From the NCBI RefSeq assembly GCF_000236905.1, contig NC_016529.1:1-64000 (forward strand): a DNA stretch of 64,000 nt. The letters are read 5' to 3'. The notes below the pieces were generated by a model, which was not told where the DNA came from, ran no database searches, and saw only the letters and a program-made list of their open reading frames with translations. This document shows, piece by piece, positions 9,645 through 20,625 of this stretch (the stretch's first letter is position 1; the number at the start of each line of letters is the position of its first letter). The position numbers were made by a program, and so were the translations under genes. This DNA is from Tetrapisispora phaffii CBS 4417. Its lineage: Eukaryota; Ascomycota; Saccharomycetes; Saccharomycetales; Saccharomycetaceae.

Positions 9645-12221
9645 AACAAATGCAATATATCCATCAATCCCACAAAATAAATTAAAATAGTCGACAAACC
9701 ACTCGAATATGCTAATATCGATTAATAAGATAGTGAATGGACAGCACTATATTCGGACATTCGAAACACCGGTATCCTAAAAAAACAATCATTTGGGGAA
9801 TATTTTCAAAAATGGAATATTTCCATTGATGTAAATTTTTTTCCTATTTTCATAAAACGAAAACAACAAATCAATCTTTTCATTTATCTAACATTCACCC
9901 AAGTTTACCACAATATTTGAAAGAAGCATTTCAACTAAGTGAAAATGAGACCGTCACTGGTTAATTATTATGTGAAAACAAAGCTGTAAGTTTGAATTAT
10001 CGTTCTGATGATGAAAAAGACCATTTGTCAAAGAAAATTCATTCCTGTTCACTGCCATGCTTCCCAAATAGAATTTCTTATGACCATATCCCATGCCGAT
10101 AAACAGACTACCAGTGGTTTGCTAAGATTCTTGATTTTTCAAGCTTCAATTCTCCACATACAACATAATATTTGAACCCATAAGAGTGACAGTGGAGAAC
10201 AACAAATATATTAATCGGATTTTTTTTCCTTTTGGCAGTGATTGACCTCTCCAATTGATTATATTCAAATTTTTTGTCACCGATAATGTTTTTGCTTCTT
10301 CCTCAAAGGAGATTGGTGTTTTATTTGTTACTAGATTTCAAACACTAATACATGGACCAAACCATTAGAATGGATTCTAATCTGTTGAAATGCAACCATA
10401 CATGATTCCACTCGAGCTATTTCTTTCCAAGAAAAAATCACCCAATTCAACCAACGACCATTGCATCCAGGGTCTTCACTCCATCTAGTTCTAATTGAGG
10501 GAGCAATACGATGAACATATATACTACCAGCACAACCTTAGGCTACACCTTGCAGCATTCTATTTTCCACGCAAATTTGAAAACAAATCAGCACCCAATA
10601 CCTCGACCCAGCACAAGTATCCACTTTCAAAAACTTCAACCACACCATGTGCCCCACTTCTGACATTCGAATACCAAATGTACCCATCAGAGCCTTCCAA
10701 AGCTTTACCGTTCCAACAAATGCAAAGAAATTCAGGAAAACCAGATTCTAACTTGGCTGTTATCCACTGTCAAAGTACCACTGCAGCACTTCAAAGACCT
10801 ACGACTCGCTCCCATGGCGCACAATAGCTCTATCTAGTACCCAAAAAACAAAAACCAACCTAGAAACCAAAACTACCAACAATAAACCATTAATATATTA
10901 TGGATATTTTTATTTTGTTTTCAATTTTCCAACTTTTCATTTCGGAGTTGTATACAACAAGGAACTTTCATCTTTTTTTATAATTTCAATTTTAAATTTT
11001 TTTCAAAAAGAATTTTTTTAAAAGGTTTCAAGTTATCCTCTCACACAAACAACTGGAGTTTGAGTTGTTTTATATTTACACTGTGTCTAATTGGGAAATT
11101 ATACGTGGGGTCCTTCCAAAATATCGGTCTTTGAACATGAAAATTGTTTCAAGAGCTCGAACTTCCAGTCTCTGAAAACTTTTCCTGCAGAAAAATGAAC
11201 CGTCTGTGCTCGAGCTTACCACAGCACTGCAGTACACTGCAGTGCACACAATGCTATTCTGTAACGGCCATTTTCTGCAGCATGCATTGTTCTTGGGTGT
11301 AGTCCGTTGGTTTTTAGACTGCACAGATACGTCAGCTCTCTCGTTTGCCCTTCTTCCATAGGTACAGCCAACAACCTAAGTCTCTCTCTCGTTATCTCCT
11401 TTGACCATGCCAGCTCTGGCTCGTTTCTCGTTAGCCGTGGCCTTCGAGATCCAGGGACAGAGTTCAATGTCGACCTTCTGCGTCGATCTAGCAGTGGTCC
11501 AGAGCGATAACTGCATTGGCGCTGAACGAATTATTCGCTTCAGCGTCCTGGAATGGAAAGGTGCATCGTCATGTATCCACCTGTCTACGATGTTGAGGCT
11601 CACAGAAGCCAAGATATCGTTCTCTTGACTGCGTATATATTGGTTACATTATTTTGCTGTCAGAACATCTTGTTTAGTTATAAATTCTGACATTCTCGTT
11701 TTTAAGTTCACAAACAATGTCAAGTCTTCCAAAAAATTTTCCTCATCATAAATTGGGACTCAGGTATCCTGCATTAAAAACTAAGGTAAAATCATTTGGC
11801 AATATCTTTGACAGAGTATTAAACCTTGACCGTTGTCTAACTTCAAAACCTCAGATAATCTCAAGTGAAAAGGGTATCTAGAAACAACAAGTTACAGATA
11901 TGGCTCATTCAACCAAATTTTAAAATTTGGTTTCAAGGTTGACGTTTGGGCAACTAAATGAGAAATTCTGTTCTTCACATTAAATAACCTTAGCTTTCAA
12001 AATAGAATGCGCCCACATGCACTTTTGTTTTGCTTTAGAGGGAACTATTGCTAAAGGTTAGATATCCAAAATTCATAGATTCCTATATCAATTCAAGATG
12101 TTTTAATCAAAGTAATATTTGTATTAACCTTAAACACTTACTTAATAGTTCATAATATACATAATTTAAATAATATTTGTAGCAGAAATGAAGATGATCA
12201 ATCCAGCATGTTTCAGTGTAT
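9645..12221. other. Gene-free stretch downstream of adhesin B
   Basis: Only short, featureless ORFs are present (for example 10495-10827, low complexity and no motif). A 9-bp palindrome (GCACTGCAG, loop TACA) lies at 11224-11245. 11150-11620 is somewhat richer in GC, with overlapping short ORFs on both strands and no recognisable product. Adhesin B should end transcription on the right side of this stretch. Confidence 0.5.
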
Positions 12222-15200
12222 TCACACGAACAACAGTAATAAAGGTATTAATGCAAAACTAGATAGAGATCTCTTGGCATAAATAGCTTCTGCAGAACCC
12301 TCGTAAGATGATAGACCCACAGAAGCTGTTTCAAAATGTGTTGTATATGAACTTGTGCTCCATACATCTGATGCTGACGATTTTGCTAACTCCATGGAAT
12401 GGGTGACAGAAGAAATTTGTGTCGATAAATTGTTTATTTCACTTAAAGACATCATGCTTGCAGCGGAATGGCTTTCATAGAAATAAGAAGAGCTTGTTGA
12501 TTTAGAAGTTGTTAGATTCTCCAGCGGGTTGCCTAGTTTGGAGTTATTATTCAAAAGTGAGGTTATGGAACTCATAATGGAGCTAGAATTTTCATTCAAT
12601 TCTGTATTTGTACCTTTATCATCATGGACATTGATTGTGTCTCTATTGGATGGTACCGGTGTGGTTGAATGTTTTTTATTAGAATATATCGTAGAATAAC
12701 CAGATTTCGTAATCGTTCCACTCTTAGAATAAGAAGTTACGACACTAGTGTCCAGAGCAGAAGTTGAAGAGTTGTTACATGGAACAGTAGTAGTCAAAAT
12801 GATAATATTGCCAGTTGTGTCTGTAACAGTAATTAAACTGACAGTGTAGCTACTTGTATCGGATGTAGATGTGGTCATTGCATCAGAACTTGAAGAGCTG
12901 TCACATGGAACAGTAGTAGTCAAAGTGATAATACTACCAGTTGTGTCTGTAACGGTAATCAAACTGACAGTGTAGCCGGTAGTATAAGATAATGATTTAG
13001 TTACAGATACATGTAAGTTTGAATTACCTTCGGCGTAACTACTTAAAGAGCTAGAAGTGGTAAATTTGTCTGTCTGATCAATAGAGGGACTAGAATTCGA
13101 AGAGGAGGTCTCCGTGCTATCGGTAGAGGTACTGTCAGTGGAGGTACTGTCAGTGGAGGTGGCAGTACTGTCAGTGGAGGTACTGTCAGTGGAGGTACTG
13201 TCAGTGGAGGTGGCAGTACTGTCAGTAGAGGTACTGTCAGTGGAGGTACTGTCAGTGGAGGTGGCAGTACTGTCAGTGGAGGTGGCAGTACTGTCAGTGG
13301 AGGTACTGTCAGTGGAGGTACTGTCAGTGGAGGTACTGTCAGTGGAGGTACTGTCAGTGGAGGTGGAGGTACTGTCAGTGGAGGTACTGTCAGTGGAGGT
13401 ACTGTCAGTGGAGGTACTGTCAGTGGAGGTGGCAGTACTGTCAGTAGAGGTACTGTCAGTGGAGGTACTGTCAGTGGAGGTACTGTCAGTGGAGGTACTG
13501 TCAGTGGAGGTGGAGGTACTGTCAGTGGAGGTACTGTCAGTAGAGGTACTGTCAGTGGAGGTGGCAGTACTGTCAGTGGAGGTGGCAGTACTGTCAGTGG
13601 AGGTGGCAGTACTGTCAGTGGAGGTACTGTCAGTAGAGGTACTGTCAGTAGAGGTACTGTAGGTAATAGTAGAACTAGTCATAGTAATGTCGCTTGAAGA
13701 ATATGATTTATCTGTACTCAAAGTGTAAATTGTTGAATCCAAATAGCTTTCTCCATTAGAGTTTGTTGAAATGTAAAAAGACACCACGGCAGTGATGTCT
13801 TCAGTACCAGTTACAATAATAGAGGTAAAATGGATAGGTATCGAAATGGTAGATGTAGTTATGGAGGTATATGATGCCAAAGAATCATATATTTCTGTCG
13901 AAGAATGTTGACTTCCAAGGGTGTCAGTATATTTAGTAGTTTCCAGTAGATCACGATTGATTGATCTGTAAAATGATTCCAAACTAGTATATGGGGCACA
14001 TTCTACTTTTGTCGAAGCATCTAAACTATCGGTAGTTATCGTTGGAGAAGAATATGTTGGATTGGCATCTTCATGATTGGTTTCTGCACTACTTGATAAT
14101 ATGTAGGAGCTTGAACGAATATTTGTATCAAAGGAAATAGTTGAATTATTCATAAATTCGGAGGTCGTAATTGAATTGTTGTTTGATTTGTCATCAGAGG
14201 TAACTGAGGTGTTTGACACAGATTCATTTGTTTCAGAGATGTTCATTTCAGGGGTTGATATTTCAGAACTAATTTTAGAAAGATCTGAATAATCAGAAGA
14301 TTTAGACGTTATTGATAAACTTGTTATATTTGAATATAATGCAGAAGTGTAGTTAGCTTCATCGGATGTACTAGATGATTCAATAGCAGTAGACAATGCC
14401 AACTTAGAAGTACTGGATTCCACATGTGAAGAACTTAAAATAAATGAAGCACTCAAAGAAGAATTGTACGTACTCGATAAATGGACGGACTCGACGTTTG
14501 AACTAGAAACTAAATCAATCGATTTCGTAAAAGAACCTAGCAAATAACTGGATAAACTACTACTTAAAGTTGAAGATTGACCTGAACCTCCAACCGAAAA
14601 TTCTTCAGACGTCTCAGCTGACGTGCTTTCAATAGAGGATTCGGCGGAGCTGGTCTCAGAAGACTCAATGGACGACTCTTCAGACGTCGCGCATGACGTG
14701 GTTTCAATAGAGGATTCGGCGGAGGTGACATCAGAAGACTCAATAGACGACTCTTCAGTAGTCTCGCCTGACGTCCTTTCAATAGAGGATTCGGCGGAGC
14801 TGGTCTCATAAGACTCAATGGACGACTCTTCAGACGTCTCAGCTGACGTGCTCTCAATAGAGGATTCGGCGGAGCTGGTCTCATAAGACTCAATAGACGA
14901 CTCTTCAGACGTCTCAGCTGACGTGCTTTCAATAGAGGATTCGGCGGAGGTGACATCGGAAGACTCAATGGACGACTCTTCAGACGTCTCGCCTGACGTG
15001 GTTTCAATAGAGGATTCGGCGGAGCTGGTCTCAGAAGACTCAATGGACGACTCTTCAGACCTCTCAGCTGACGTGCTTTCAATAGAGGATTCGGCGGAGC
15101 TGGTCTCATAAGACTCAATGGACGACTCTTCAGACCTCTCAGCTGACCTGGTTTCAATAGAGGATTCGGCGGAGCTGGTCTCAGAAGACTCAAGGGACGA

Positions 15201-17516
15201 CTCTTCAGACGTCTCGGCTGACGTGCTTTCAATAGAGGATTCGGCGGAGCTGGTCTCAGAAGACTCAATGGACGACTCTTCAGACGTCTCAGCTGACGTG
15301 GTTTCAATAGAGGATTCGGCGGAGCTGGTCTCAGAAGACTCAATGGACGACTCTTCAGACGTCTCAGCTGACGTGGTTTCAATAGAGGATTCGGCGGAGC
15401 TGGTCTCATAAGACTCAATGGACGACTCTTCAGACGTCTCAGCTGACGTGGTTTCAATAGAGGATTCGGCGGAGCTGGTCTCAGAAGACTCAATGGACGA
15501 CTCTTCAGACGTCTCGGCTGACGTGCTTTCAATAGAGGATTCGGCGGAGGTGACATCAGAAGACTCAATGGACGACTCTTCAGACCTCTCAGCTGACGTC
15601 CTTTCAATAGAGGATTCGGCGGAGCTGGTCTCATAAGACTCAATGGACGACTCTTCAGACCTCTCAGCTGACGTGCTTTCAATAGAGGATTCGGCGGAGG
15701 TGACATCAGAAGACTCAATAGACGACTCTTCAGACGTCTCAGCTGACGTGCTTTCAATAGAGGATTCGGCGGAGCTGGTCTCAGAAGACTCAAGGCACGA
15801 CTCTTCAGACGTCTCGGCTGACGTCCTTTCAATAGAGGATTCGGCGGAGCTGGTCTCAGAAGACTCAATGGACGACTCTTCAGACGTCTCAGCTGACGTG
15901 CCTTCAATTGACGAGTCAGCAGAGGTGACATCGGAAGACTCAATAGACGACTCTTCAGACGTCTCAGCTGACGTGGTTTCAATAGAGGATTCGGCGGAGC
16001 TGGTCTCATAAGGGTCAATGGACGACTCTTCAGACGTCTCGCCTGACGCGGTTCCAATTGACAAGTCAGCGGAGGTGACATCGGAAGATTCAATGGACGA
16101 CTCTTCAGACGTCTCAGCTGACGTGGTTTCAATAGAGGATTCGGCGGAGGTGACATCAGAAGAGTCAATGGACGACTCTGCAAACGTCTCAGCTGACGTG
16201 GTTTCAATAGAGGATTCGGCGGAGCTGGTCTCATAAGACTCAATGGACGACTCTTCAGACGTCTCGGCTGACGTGCTTTCAATAGAGGATTCGGCGGAGC
16301 TGGTCTCATAAGACTCAATGGACGACTCTTCAGACGTCTCAGCTGACCTGGTTTCAATAGAGGATTCGGCGGAGCTGGTCTCAGAAGACTCAATGGACGA
16401 CTCTTCAGACGTCTCAGCTGACGTGCTTTCAATAGAGGATTCGGCGGAGCTGGTCTCATAAGACTCAATGGACGACTCTTCAGACCTCTCAGCTGACGTC
16501 CTTTCAATAGAGGATTCGGCGGAGCTGGTCTCATAAGACTCAATGGACGACTCTTCAGACCTCTCAGCTGACGTGCTTTCAATAGAGGATTCGGCGGAGC
16601 TGGTCTCATAAGACTCAATGGACGACTCTTCAGACCTCTCAGCTGACGTGCTTTCAATAGAGGATTCGGCGGAGCTGGTCTCATAAGACTCAATGGACGA
16701 CTCTTCAGACGTCTCGGCTGACGTGCTTTCAATAGAGGATTCGGCGGAGGTGACATCAGAAGACTCAATGGACGACTCTTCAGACCTCTCAGCTGACGTG
16801 CTTTCAATAGAGGATTCGGCGGAGCTGGTCTCATAAGACTCAATGGACGACTCTTCAGACGTCTCAGCTGACGTCCTTTCAATAGAGGATTCGGCGGAGC
16901 TGGTCTCAGAAGACTCAATGGACGACTCTTCAGACGTCTCAGCTGACGTGCCTTCAATTGACGAGTCAGCAGAGGTGACATCGGAACTACCAATAGACGA
17001 CTCTTCAGACCTCTCAGCTGACGTGCTTTCAATAGAGGATTCGGCGGAGCTGGTCTCATAAGACTCAATGGACGACTCTTCAGACGTCTCGGCTGACGTC
17101 CTTTCAATAGAGGATTCGGCGGAGCTGGTCTCAGAAGACTCAATGGACGACTCTTCAGACGTCTCAGCGGACGTGCTTTCAATAGAGGATTCGGCGGAGG
17201 TGACATCGGAAGACTCAATAGACGACTCTTCAGACGTCTCAGCTGACGTGCTTTCAATAGAGGATTCGGCGGAGGTGACATCAGAAGACTCAATAGACGA
17301 CTCTTCAGACGTCTCGGCTGACGTGCTTTCAATAGAGGATTCGGCGGAGCTGGTCTCAGAAGACTCAATGGACGACTCTTCAGACCTCTCAGCTGACGTC
17401 CTTTCAATAGAGGATTCGGCGGAGCTGGTCTCATAAGACTCAATGGACGACTCTTCAGACCTCTCAGCTGACGTTGCTTTCAATTGACGAGTCAGCAGAG
17501 GTGACATCGGAACTCC
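12222..17516 (-). CDS. Adhesin B: flocculin-type cell-wall protein, 3' part; 5' end lost in the gap
   Basis: More than 1700 codons run leftward from the N gap to a stop at 12222. Order on the protein: the 25-residue Ser/Glu repeat (DNA 17516-14599); a Ser/Thr region; a segment with C-A-P-Y-T-S-L-E-S-F-Y that matches C-S-P-Y-N-S-L-A-S-L-Y in adhesin C; an S-T-D-S-T minisatellite (13108-13665); two copies of Y-T-V-S-L-I-T-V-T-D-T-T-G; and a hydrophobic C-terminal tail (L-S-S-F-A-L-I-P-L-L-L-L-F-V) typical of a GPI-attachment signal. The signal peptide and N-terminal domain are missing. An extra T near 17474, 40 bases from the gap, puts the first visible codons in another frame and creates an internal ATG at 17507, which is not the true start. 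A wall-linked adhesin role is inferred from architecture. Confidence 0.75.
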   Translation of the reverse strand, partial: GVPMSPLLTRQLKATSAERSEESSIESYETSSAESSIERTSAERSEESSIESSETSSAESSIESTSAETSEESSIESSDVTSAESSIESTSAETSEESSIESSDVTSAESSIESTSAETSEESSIESSETSSAESSIERTSAETSEESSIESYETSSAESSIESTSAERSEESSIGSSDVTSADSSIEGTSAETSEESSIESSETSSAESSIERTSAETSEESSIESYETSSAESSIESTSAERSEESSIESSDVTSAESSIESTSAETSEESSIESYETSSAESSIESTSAERSEESSIESYETSSAESSIESTSAERSEESSIESYETSSAESSIERTSAERSEESSIESYETSSAESSIESTSAETSEESSIESSETSSAESSIETRSAETSEESSIESYETSSAESSIESTSAETSEESSIESYETSSAESSIETTSAETFAESSIDSSDVTSAESSIETTSAETSEESSIESSDVTSADLSIGTASGETSEESSIDPYETSSAESSIETTSAETSEESSIESSDVTSADSSIEGTSAETSEESSIESSETSSAESSIERTSAETSEESCLESSETSSAESSIESTSAETSEESSIESSDVTSAESSIESTSAERSEESSIESYETSSAESSIERTSAERSEESSIESSDVTSAESSIESTSAETSEESSIESSETSSAESSIETTSAETSEESSIESYETSSAESSIETTSAETSEESSIESSETSSAESSIETTSAETSEESSIESSETSSAESSIESTSAETSEESSLESSETSSAESSIETRSAERSEESSIESYETSSAESSIESTSAERSEESSIESSETSSAESSIETTSGETSEESSIESSDVTSAESSIESTSAETSEESSIESYETSSAESSIESTSAETSEESSIESYETSSAESSIERTSGETTEESSIESSDVTSAESSIETTSCATSEESSIESSETSSAESSIESTSAETSEEFSVGGSGQSSTLSSSLSSYLLGSFTKSIDLVSSSNVESVHLSSTYNSSLSASFILSSSHVESSTSKLALSTAIESSSTSDEANYTSALYSNITSLSITSKSSDYSDLSKISSEISTPEMNISETNESVSNTSVTSDDKSNNNSITTSEFMNNSTISFDTNIRSSSYILSSSAETNHEDANPTYSSPTITTDSLDASTKVECAPYTSLESFYRSINRDLLETTKYTDTLGSQHSSTEIYDSLASYTSITTSTISIPIHFTSIIVTGTEDITAVVSFYISTNSNGESYLDSTIYTLSTDKSYSSSDITMTSSTITYSTSTDSTSTDSTSTDSTATSTDSTATSTDSTATSTDSTSTDSTSTDSTSTSTDSTSTDSTSTDSTSTDSTSTDSTATSTDSTSTDSTSTDSTSTDSTSTSTDSTSTDSTSTDSTSTDSTSTDSTATSTDSTATSTDSTSTDSTSTDSTATSTDSTSTDSTSTDSTATSTDSTSTDSTSTDSTETSSSNSSPSIDQTDKFTTSSSLSSYAEGNSNLHVSVTKSLSYTTGYTVSLITVTDTTGSIITLTTTVPCDSSSSSDAMTTSTSDTSSYTVSLITVTDTTGNIIILTTTVPCNNSSTSALDTSVVTSYSKSGTITKSGYSTIYSNKKHSTTPVPSNRDTINVHDDKGTNTELNENSSSIMSSITSLLNNNSKLGNPLENLTTSKSTSSSYFYESHSAASMMSLSEINNLSTQISSVTHSMELAKSSASDVWSTSSYTTHFETASVGLSSYEGSAEAIYAKRSLSSFALIPLLLLFV
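13108..13665 (-). repeat. 15-bp minisatellite encoding S-T-D-S-T
   Basis: GTACTGTCAGTGGAG (plus strand) repeats about 35 times, with in-frame 6-base additions (GTGGCA or GTGGAG). All length changes are multiples of three, so the adhesin frame stays open. This is typical length-variable yeast cell-wall protein DNA. Confidence 0.95.
14599..17516 (-). repeat. 75-bp tandem repeat array of adhesin B
   Basis: About 39 copies of the unit also found in adhesins A and C, broken at the right by the N gap. The array is unresolved at the gap, so the true copy number is unknown. Confidence 0.95.
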
Positions 17517-17659
17517 NNNNNNNNNNNNNNNNNNNNNNNNNNNNNNNNNNNNNNNNNNNNNNNNNNNNNNNNNNNNNNNNNNNNNNNNNNNNNNNNNNNN
17601 NNNNNNNNNNNNNNNNNNNNNNNNNNNNNNNNNNNNNNNNNNNNNNNNNNNNNNNNNNN
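17517..17659. other. Assembly gap (143 N)
   Basis: Unknown bases. The left flank is the 75-bp adhesin repeat in mid-gene; the right flank is telomere-like repeat. The two flanks do not form one gene, so the join may be wrong or much more sequence may be missing than 143 bases. Confidence 0.98.
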
Positions 17660-17771
17660 CCTAACACCCATACCCCCACTATCCTAACACCCATACCCCC
17701 ACTACCTTTAGTCAGTGCTACTATCCTAACACCCATACCCCCCACTATCCTAACACCCATACCCCCCACTA
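17660..17771 (+). repeat. Telomere-like repeats with Rap1-type sites, C-rich strand
   Basis: Four copies of a 23-24 bp unit, CCTAACACCCATACCCCCACTAT or a one-C-longer form, at 17660-17682, 17683-17704, 17725-17748 and 17749-17771, with a 20-base interruption after the second. Each unit contains ACACCCATACC, a match to the Rap1 consensus (ACACCCATACAT). C-rich plus strand at the left edge with unique DNA to the right is the expected orientation for a left chromosome end. An interstitial array is the alternative. Confidence 0.75.
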
Positions 17772-19420
17772 CCATCTCCGATAATAACACCTCTGAAATA
17801 CAACCTACTTACTAAAACTATCTTCTACTTATCTATAACTAATCAATTATTTTCTTTCAACCGAAACTCAATTAACAACAAACCACTACCCTTTCATTAC
17901 ATATCAACATCTACTTCCCTCTCTATTAAAACAACCAATTATTATATTAATATATTACTAGATTATAATTCATAACATCATTACCCCCTCATCTTCTCTC
18001 ATTGACTAATACCATATTTACCATACTTCTATCTCAACCCACTTTCCATCAACATTTATACAAATAACCAACGCAACCAACCATAACAAATAATGACCAT
18101 TAATACAATTCATTAACACAACACAATCAAACCAATCAGCACTAAACCACAAACCAACATCTACCCTTAATTAACACTGAATCACAAACCCCCTTCAATA
18201 ACATTCATTCGCCAAACCACATTCCATCATCGAAATAATATAATCCATCATTAATGAAATCATCGAATACTTAACATAACCATTAATTACCTTTATCTTA
18301 TCAAACATACCATCAATGAAATGCAACTTATTATTATCATACTAACTGGATTTAAATCTTAATTCCAACTCTCGAAATAACTTAACAATACTTAACATAT
18401 TTAACACATTTAACCTTTATTCCACTCATTTGCCTCTTTTAACACCTATTTATCACATTCTTCAACATGCCACCAATATATTAAAATTAATCCAAATATT
18501 AAAATCCTTCTACTTTTTCAATTACTGCCTGGCTTTATCTGTGCCGAAAAACATCACTACCAAATTTATTTACCTCATTACTTTATCCCTTCCCTTATCT
18601 CCCACAAATACTGGTATAACAGCATAATAACACACATGAATAAATAAAATGAATACCACTTAAGTCATTAAATACTAATTGCCATGAAAATACATAAACA
18701 CTGCTAATAACACATCCATTTTACCCAACAATCAATAACAATATCTACTTCCTTGTTACACCTCTTATCCAACATCTCTATAAACGCACTAATCTATACT
18801 AGCATCAAATAACCATTAATATATATATCTAGCCCGATCTAATTCCTTCTTTAATCACACATCAATACTGCTATTCATTATCTTACATTATTACATAACT
18901 AATTACTAGCAATATTATAACGATCATTACATAACTAAAAAGACTGAACTACTTCACTTCAAGCATCAAATAACAAATATTTATCAACTACTTATCTTTG
19001 AAGAATCGCCAATATCTCTATACAATGATCAATAAATAGCAATTTCTAATTATCTTAAATAACAATAGCTTCTCATTCCCATTCAAGAATAATAATATAC
19101 GCGAAGCTTTACTGAAGTATGATCTCTATACATATATTTTCTTACCAAGAACACCATAACATCTACTGACTGATTACTATTAATAACTCATCGATCCCCA
19201 ATTACATTATTCTATACTTTCATTAACATTAAACATCCACCACCCTTCTGAATTAAACCAAATTCAATACCATTAACTTACCCAAGAACCAAACACTCAC
19301 CGACCACAACCATTCGTTTATAATTAATATCTTCCCGCATAAAAATAGATCGCTTGCTCACTAACCGCCCTACAATTATAGCCAAATCTTCAAAGACCTT
19401 GAAATAATCCTTTATTCATA
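17772..19420. other. Subtelomeric G-poor element, no genes
   Basis: The plus strand is built almost only of A, C and T for about 1.7 kb after the telomere-like repeats. This resembles the strand bias of the S. cerevisiae core X region and supports a true chromosome end here. All ORFs are short (65 codons at most) and unsupported. I did not identify a convincing ARS or Abf1 site by eye. Confidence 0.6.
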
Positions 19421-20312
19421 TTGCATATTTCGATATATCGGTACAAATAATCAAATTATACCAAACGTTCAAAGAACTAGAATTGGCTAACGAATTAATG
19501 ATGGCATTACTAACTACAGATACAAACCTACTATTTCAAATATACATAGAATATTCAATAACTACTAAGCGATACACCTGCTATAAACGTATTTTAATCG
19601 AAGAAAGAGAATGATATATTACAATTAAAAACTTCAATCGAGCATATTTTAGATCCAAGACACAAATAACAAAAACAAACATGATATGTCTCCTAAAATG
19701 AGCTGGCATTATGGTGTCCATTTATCTAGTCAACCCGAACGTGCTCCAAAACAACGAACCTAAAGATAAGTATAACTGTACTTCTTTGGTTTCCTTCAAA
19801 CTGCACATAGCACTGTTGAAGCTTTAGCCAATGAGAAAAAATACTTCACTCGAGGAAGACCAGGATATGTTAATGTCCGCTTACTGCATCAACATTTACA
19901 ATCTCAATCCAACCGTAGCGTTCAAAACTTAATTTAAATGAGCTTGCCTCCAAAAAAATTGCAAACATATTATATACACACACCCATTGTTGAGATCTGG
20001 GTATTACAGTTGATATTTATCTAGTTAATTGAATGACAATAGAAAATCCAAAACTGATACAGAATGATATAATATTAAGAGCCAGAAATTAAAATTCAAG
20101 TACAGATATTGTTGGAAATATAACATGGTCCAAAACAATATATAAATGTTCTGTTCTAGACCAATGCACCAATCTAAGTTGCCGATGTTACGATGTACTT
20201 GAGAATGAATAAGAAAGTATCCAATTGGGAAATCACAATACAACAGAAGTTGAGAGTTAACATATATTGAAGACATCGTTACATCAATCTGTAAGCTGAT
20301 ACTGTAACAAAG
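19421..20312. other. AT-rich stretch without genes
   Basis: The strand bias fades here. An 83-codon minus-strand ORF at 20025-20276 is hydrophobic but has no recognisable family, and I do not support it as a gene. Confidence 0.5.
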
Positions 20313-20625
20313 TGTTGAGAATAATTGAAACTAGGGTTAGAGCAAAATATTAGGAGAGTTATAGTTCACTGACAAGATGTAACAAGGTAGAACATACGAT
20401 ACCGATCAATGCAAGCCTCAACGGATGAAAGTTTGTGATCGTGATAGAAATAATTTACTATGAAAGGCGTGATAACACTCTACAAAGCAGCTGTTAGGCT
20501 ATTAAGCAATAAATTATATTAATCTATTATTGTACATTTTATATGGATAAAGCCATAGATAATAAAGAATGATATTAGGAAGACTCTATACGCATTTAAG
20601 ATGGAAAATAATCATTTAATCAACA
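20313..20625 (+). mobile_element. Possible solo LTR (tentative)
   Basis: A 313-bp segment starts TGTTGA and ends TCAACA, the perfect inverted termini usual for Ty1/copia LTRs of yeasts, and the length is in the usual range. No matching target-site duplication is visible at the ends, and there is no internal retrotransposon region. A stretch inside it (about 20424-20457) resembles 27079-27113. A chance match of short termini is possible. Confidence 0.35.

Noticed and set aside
10495..10827. 110-codon ORF in the gene-free subtelomere
   Set aside because: Biased composition and no family, signal peptide or context.
13114..13662. Plus-strand ORF of L-S-V-E-V repeats
   Set aside because: Shadow of the S-T-D-S-T minisatellite on the opposite strand.
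14564..17443. Long minus-strand Pro/Arg repeat ORF (959 codons; 1215 codons at 30349-33996)
   Set aside because: It is the second frame of the 75-bp repeat in the adhesin genes. It lacks a signal, unique domain or conserved end, so I do not list it as a gene, only as a finding.
17660..17771. CRISPR-like direct repeats
   Set aside because: Units abut without spacers and the DNA is eukaryotic; they fit telomere repeats.
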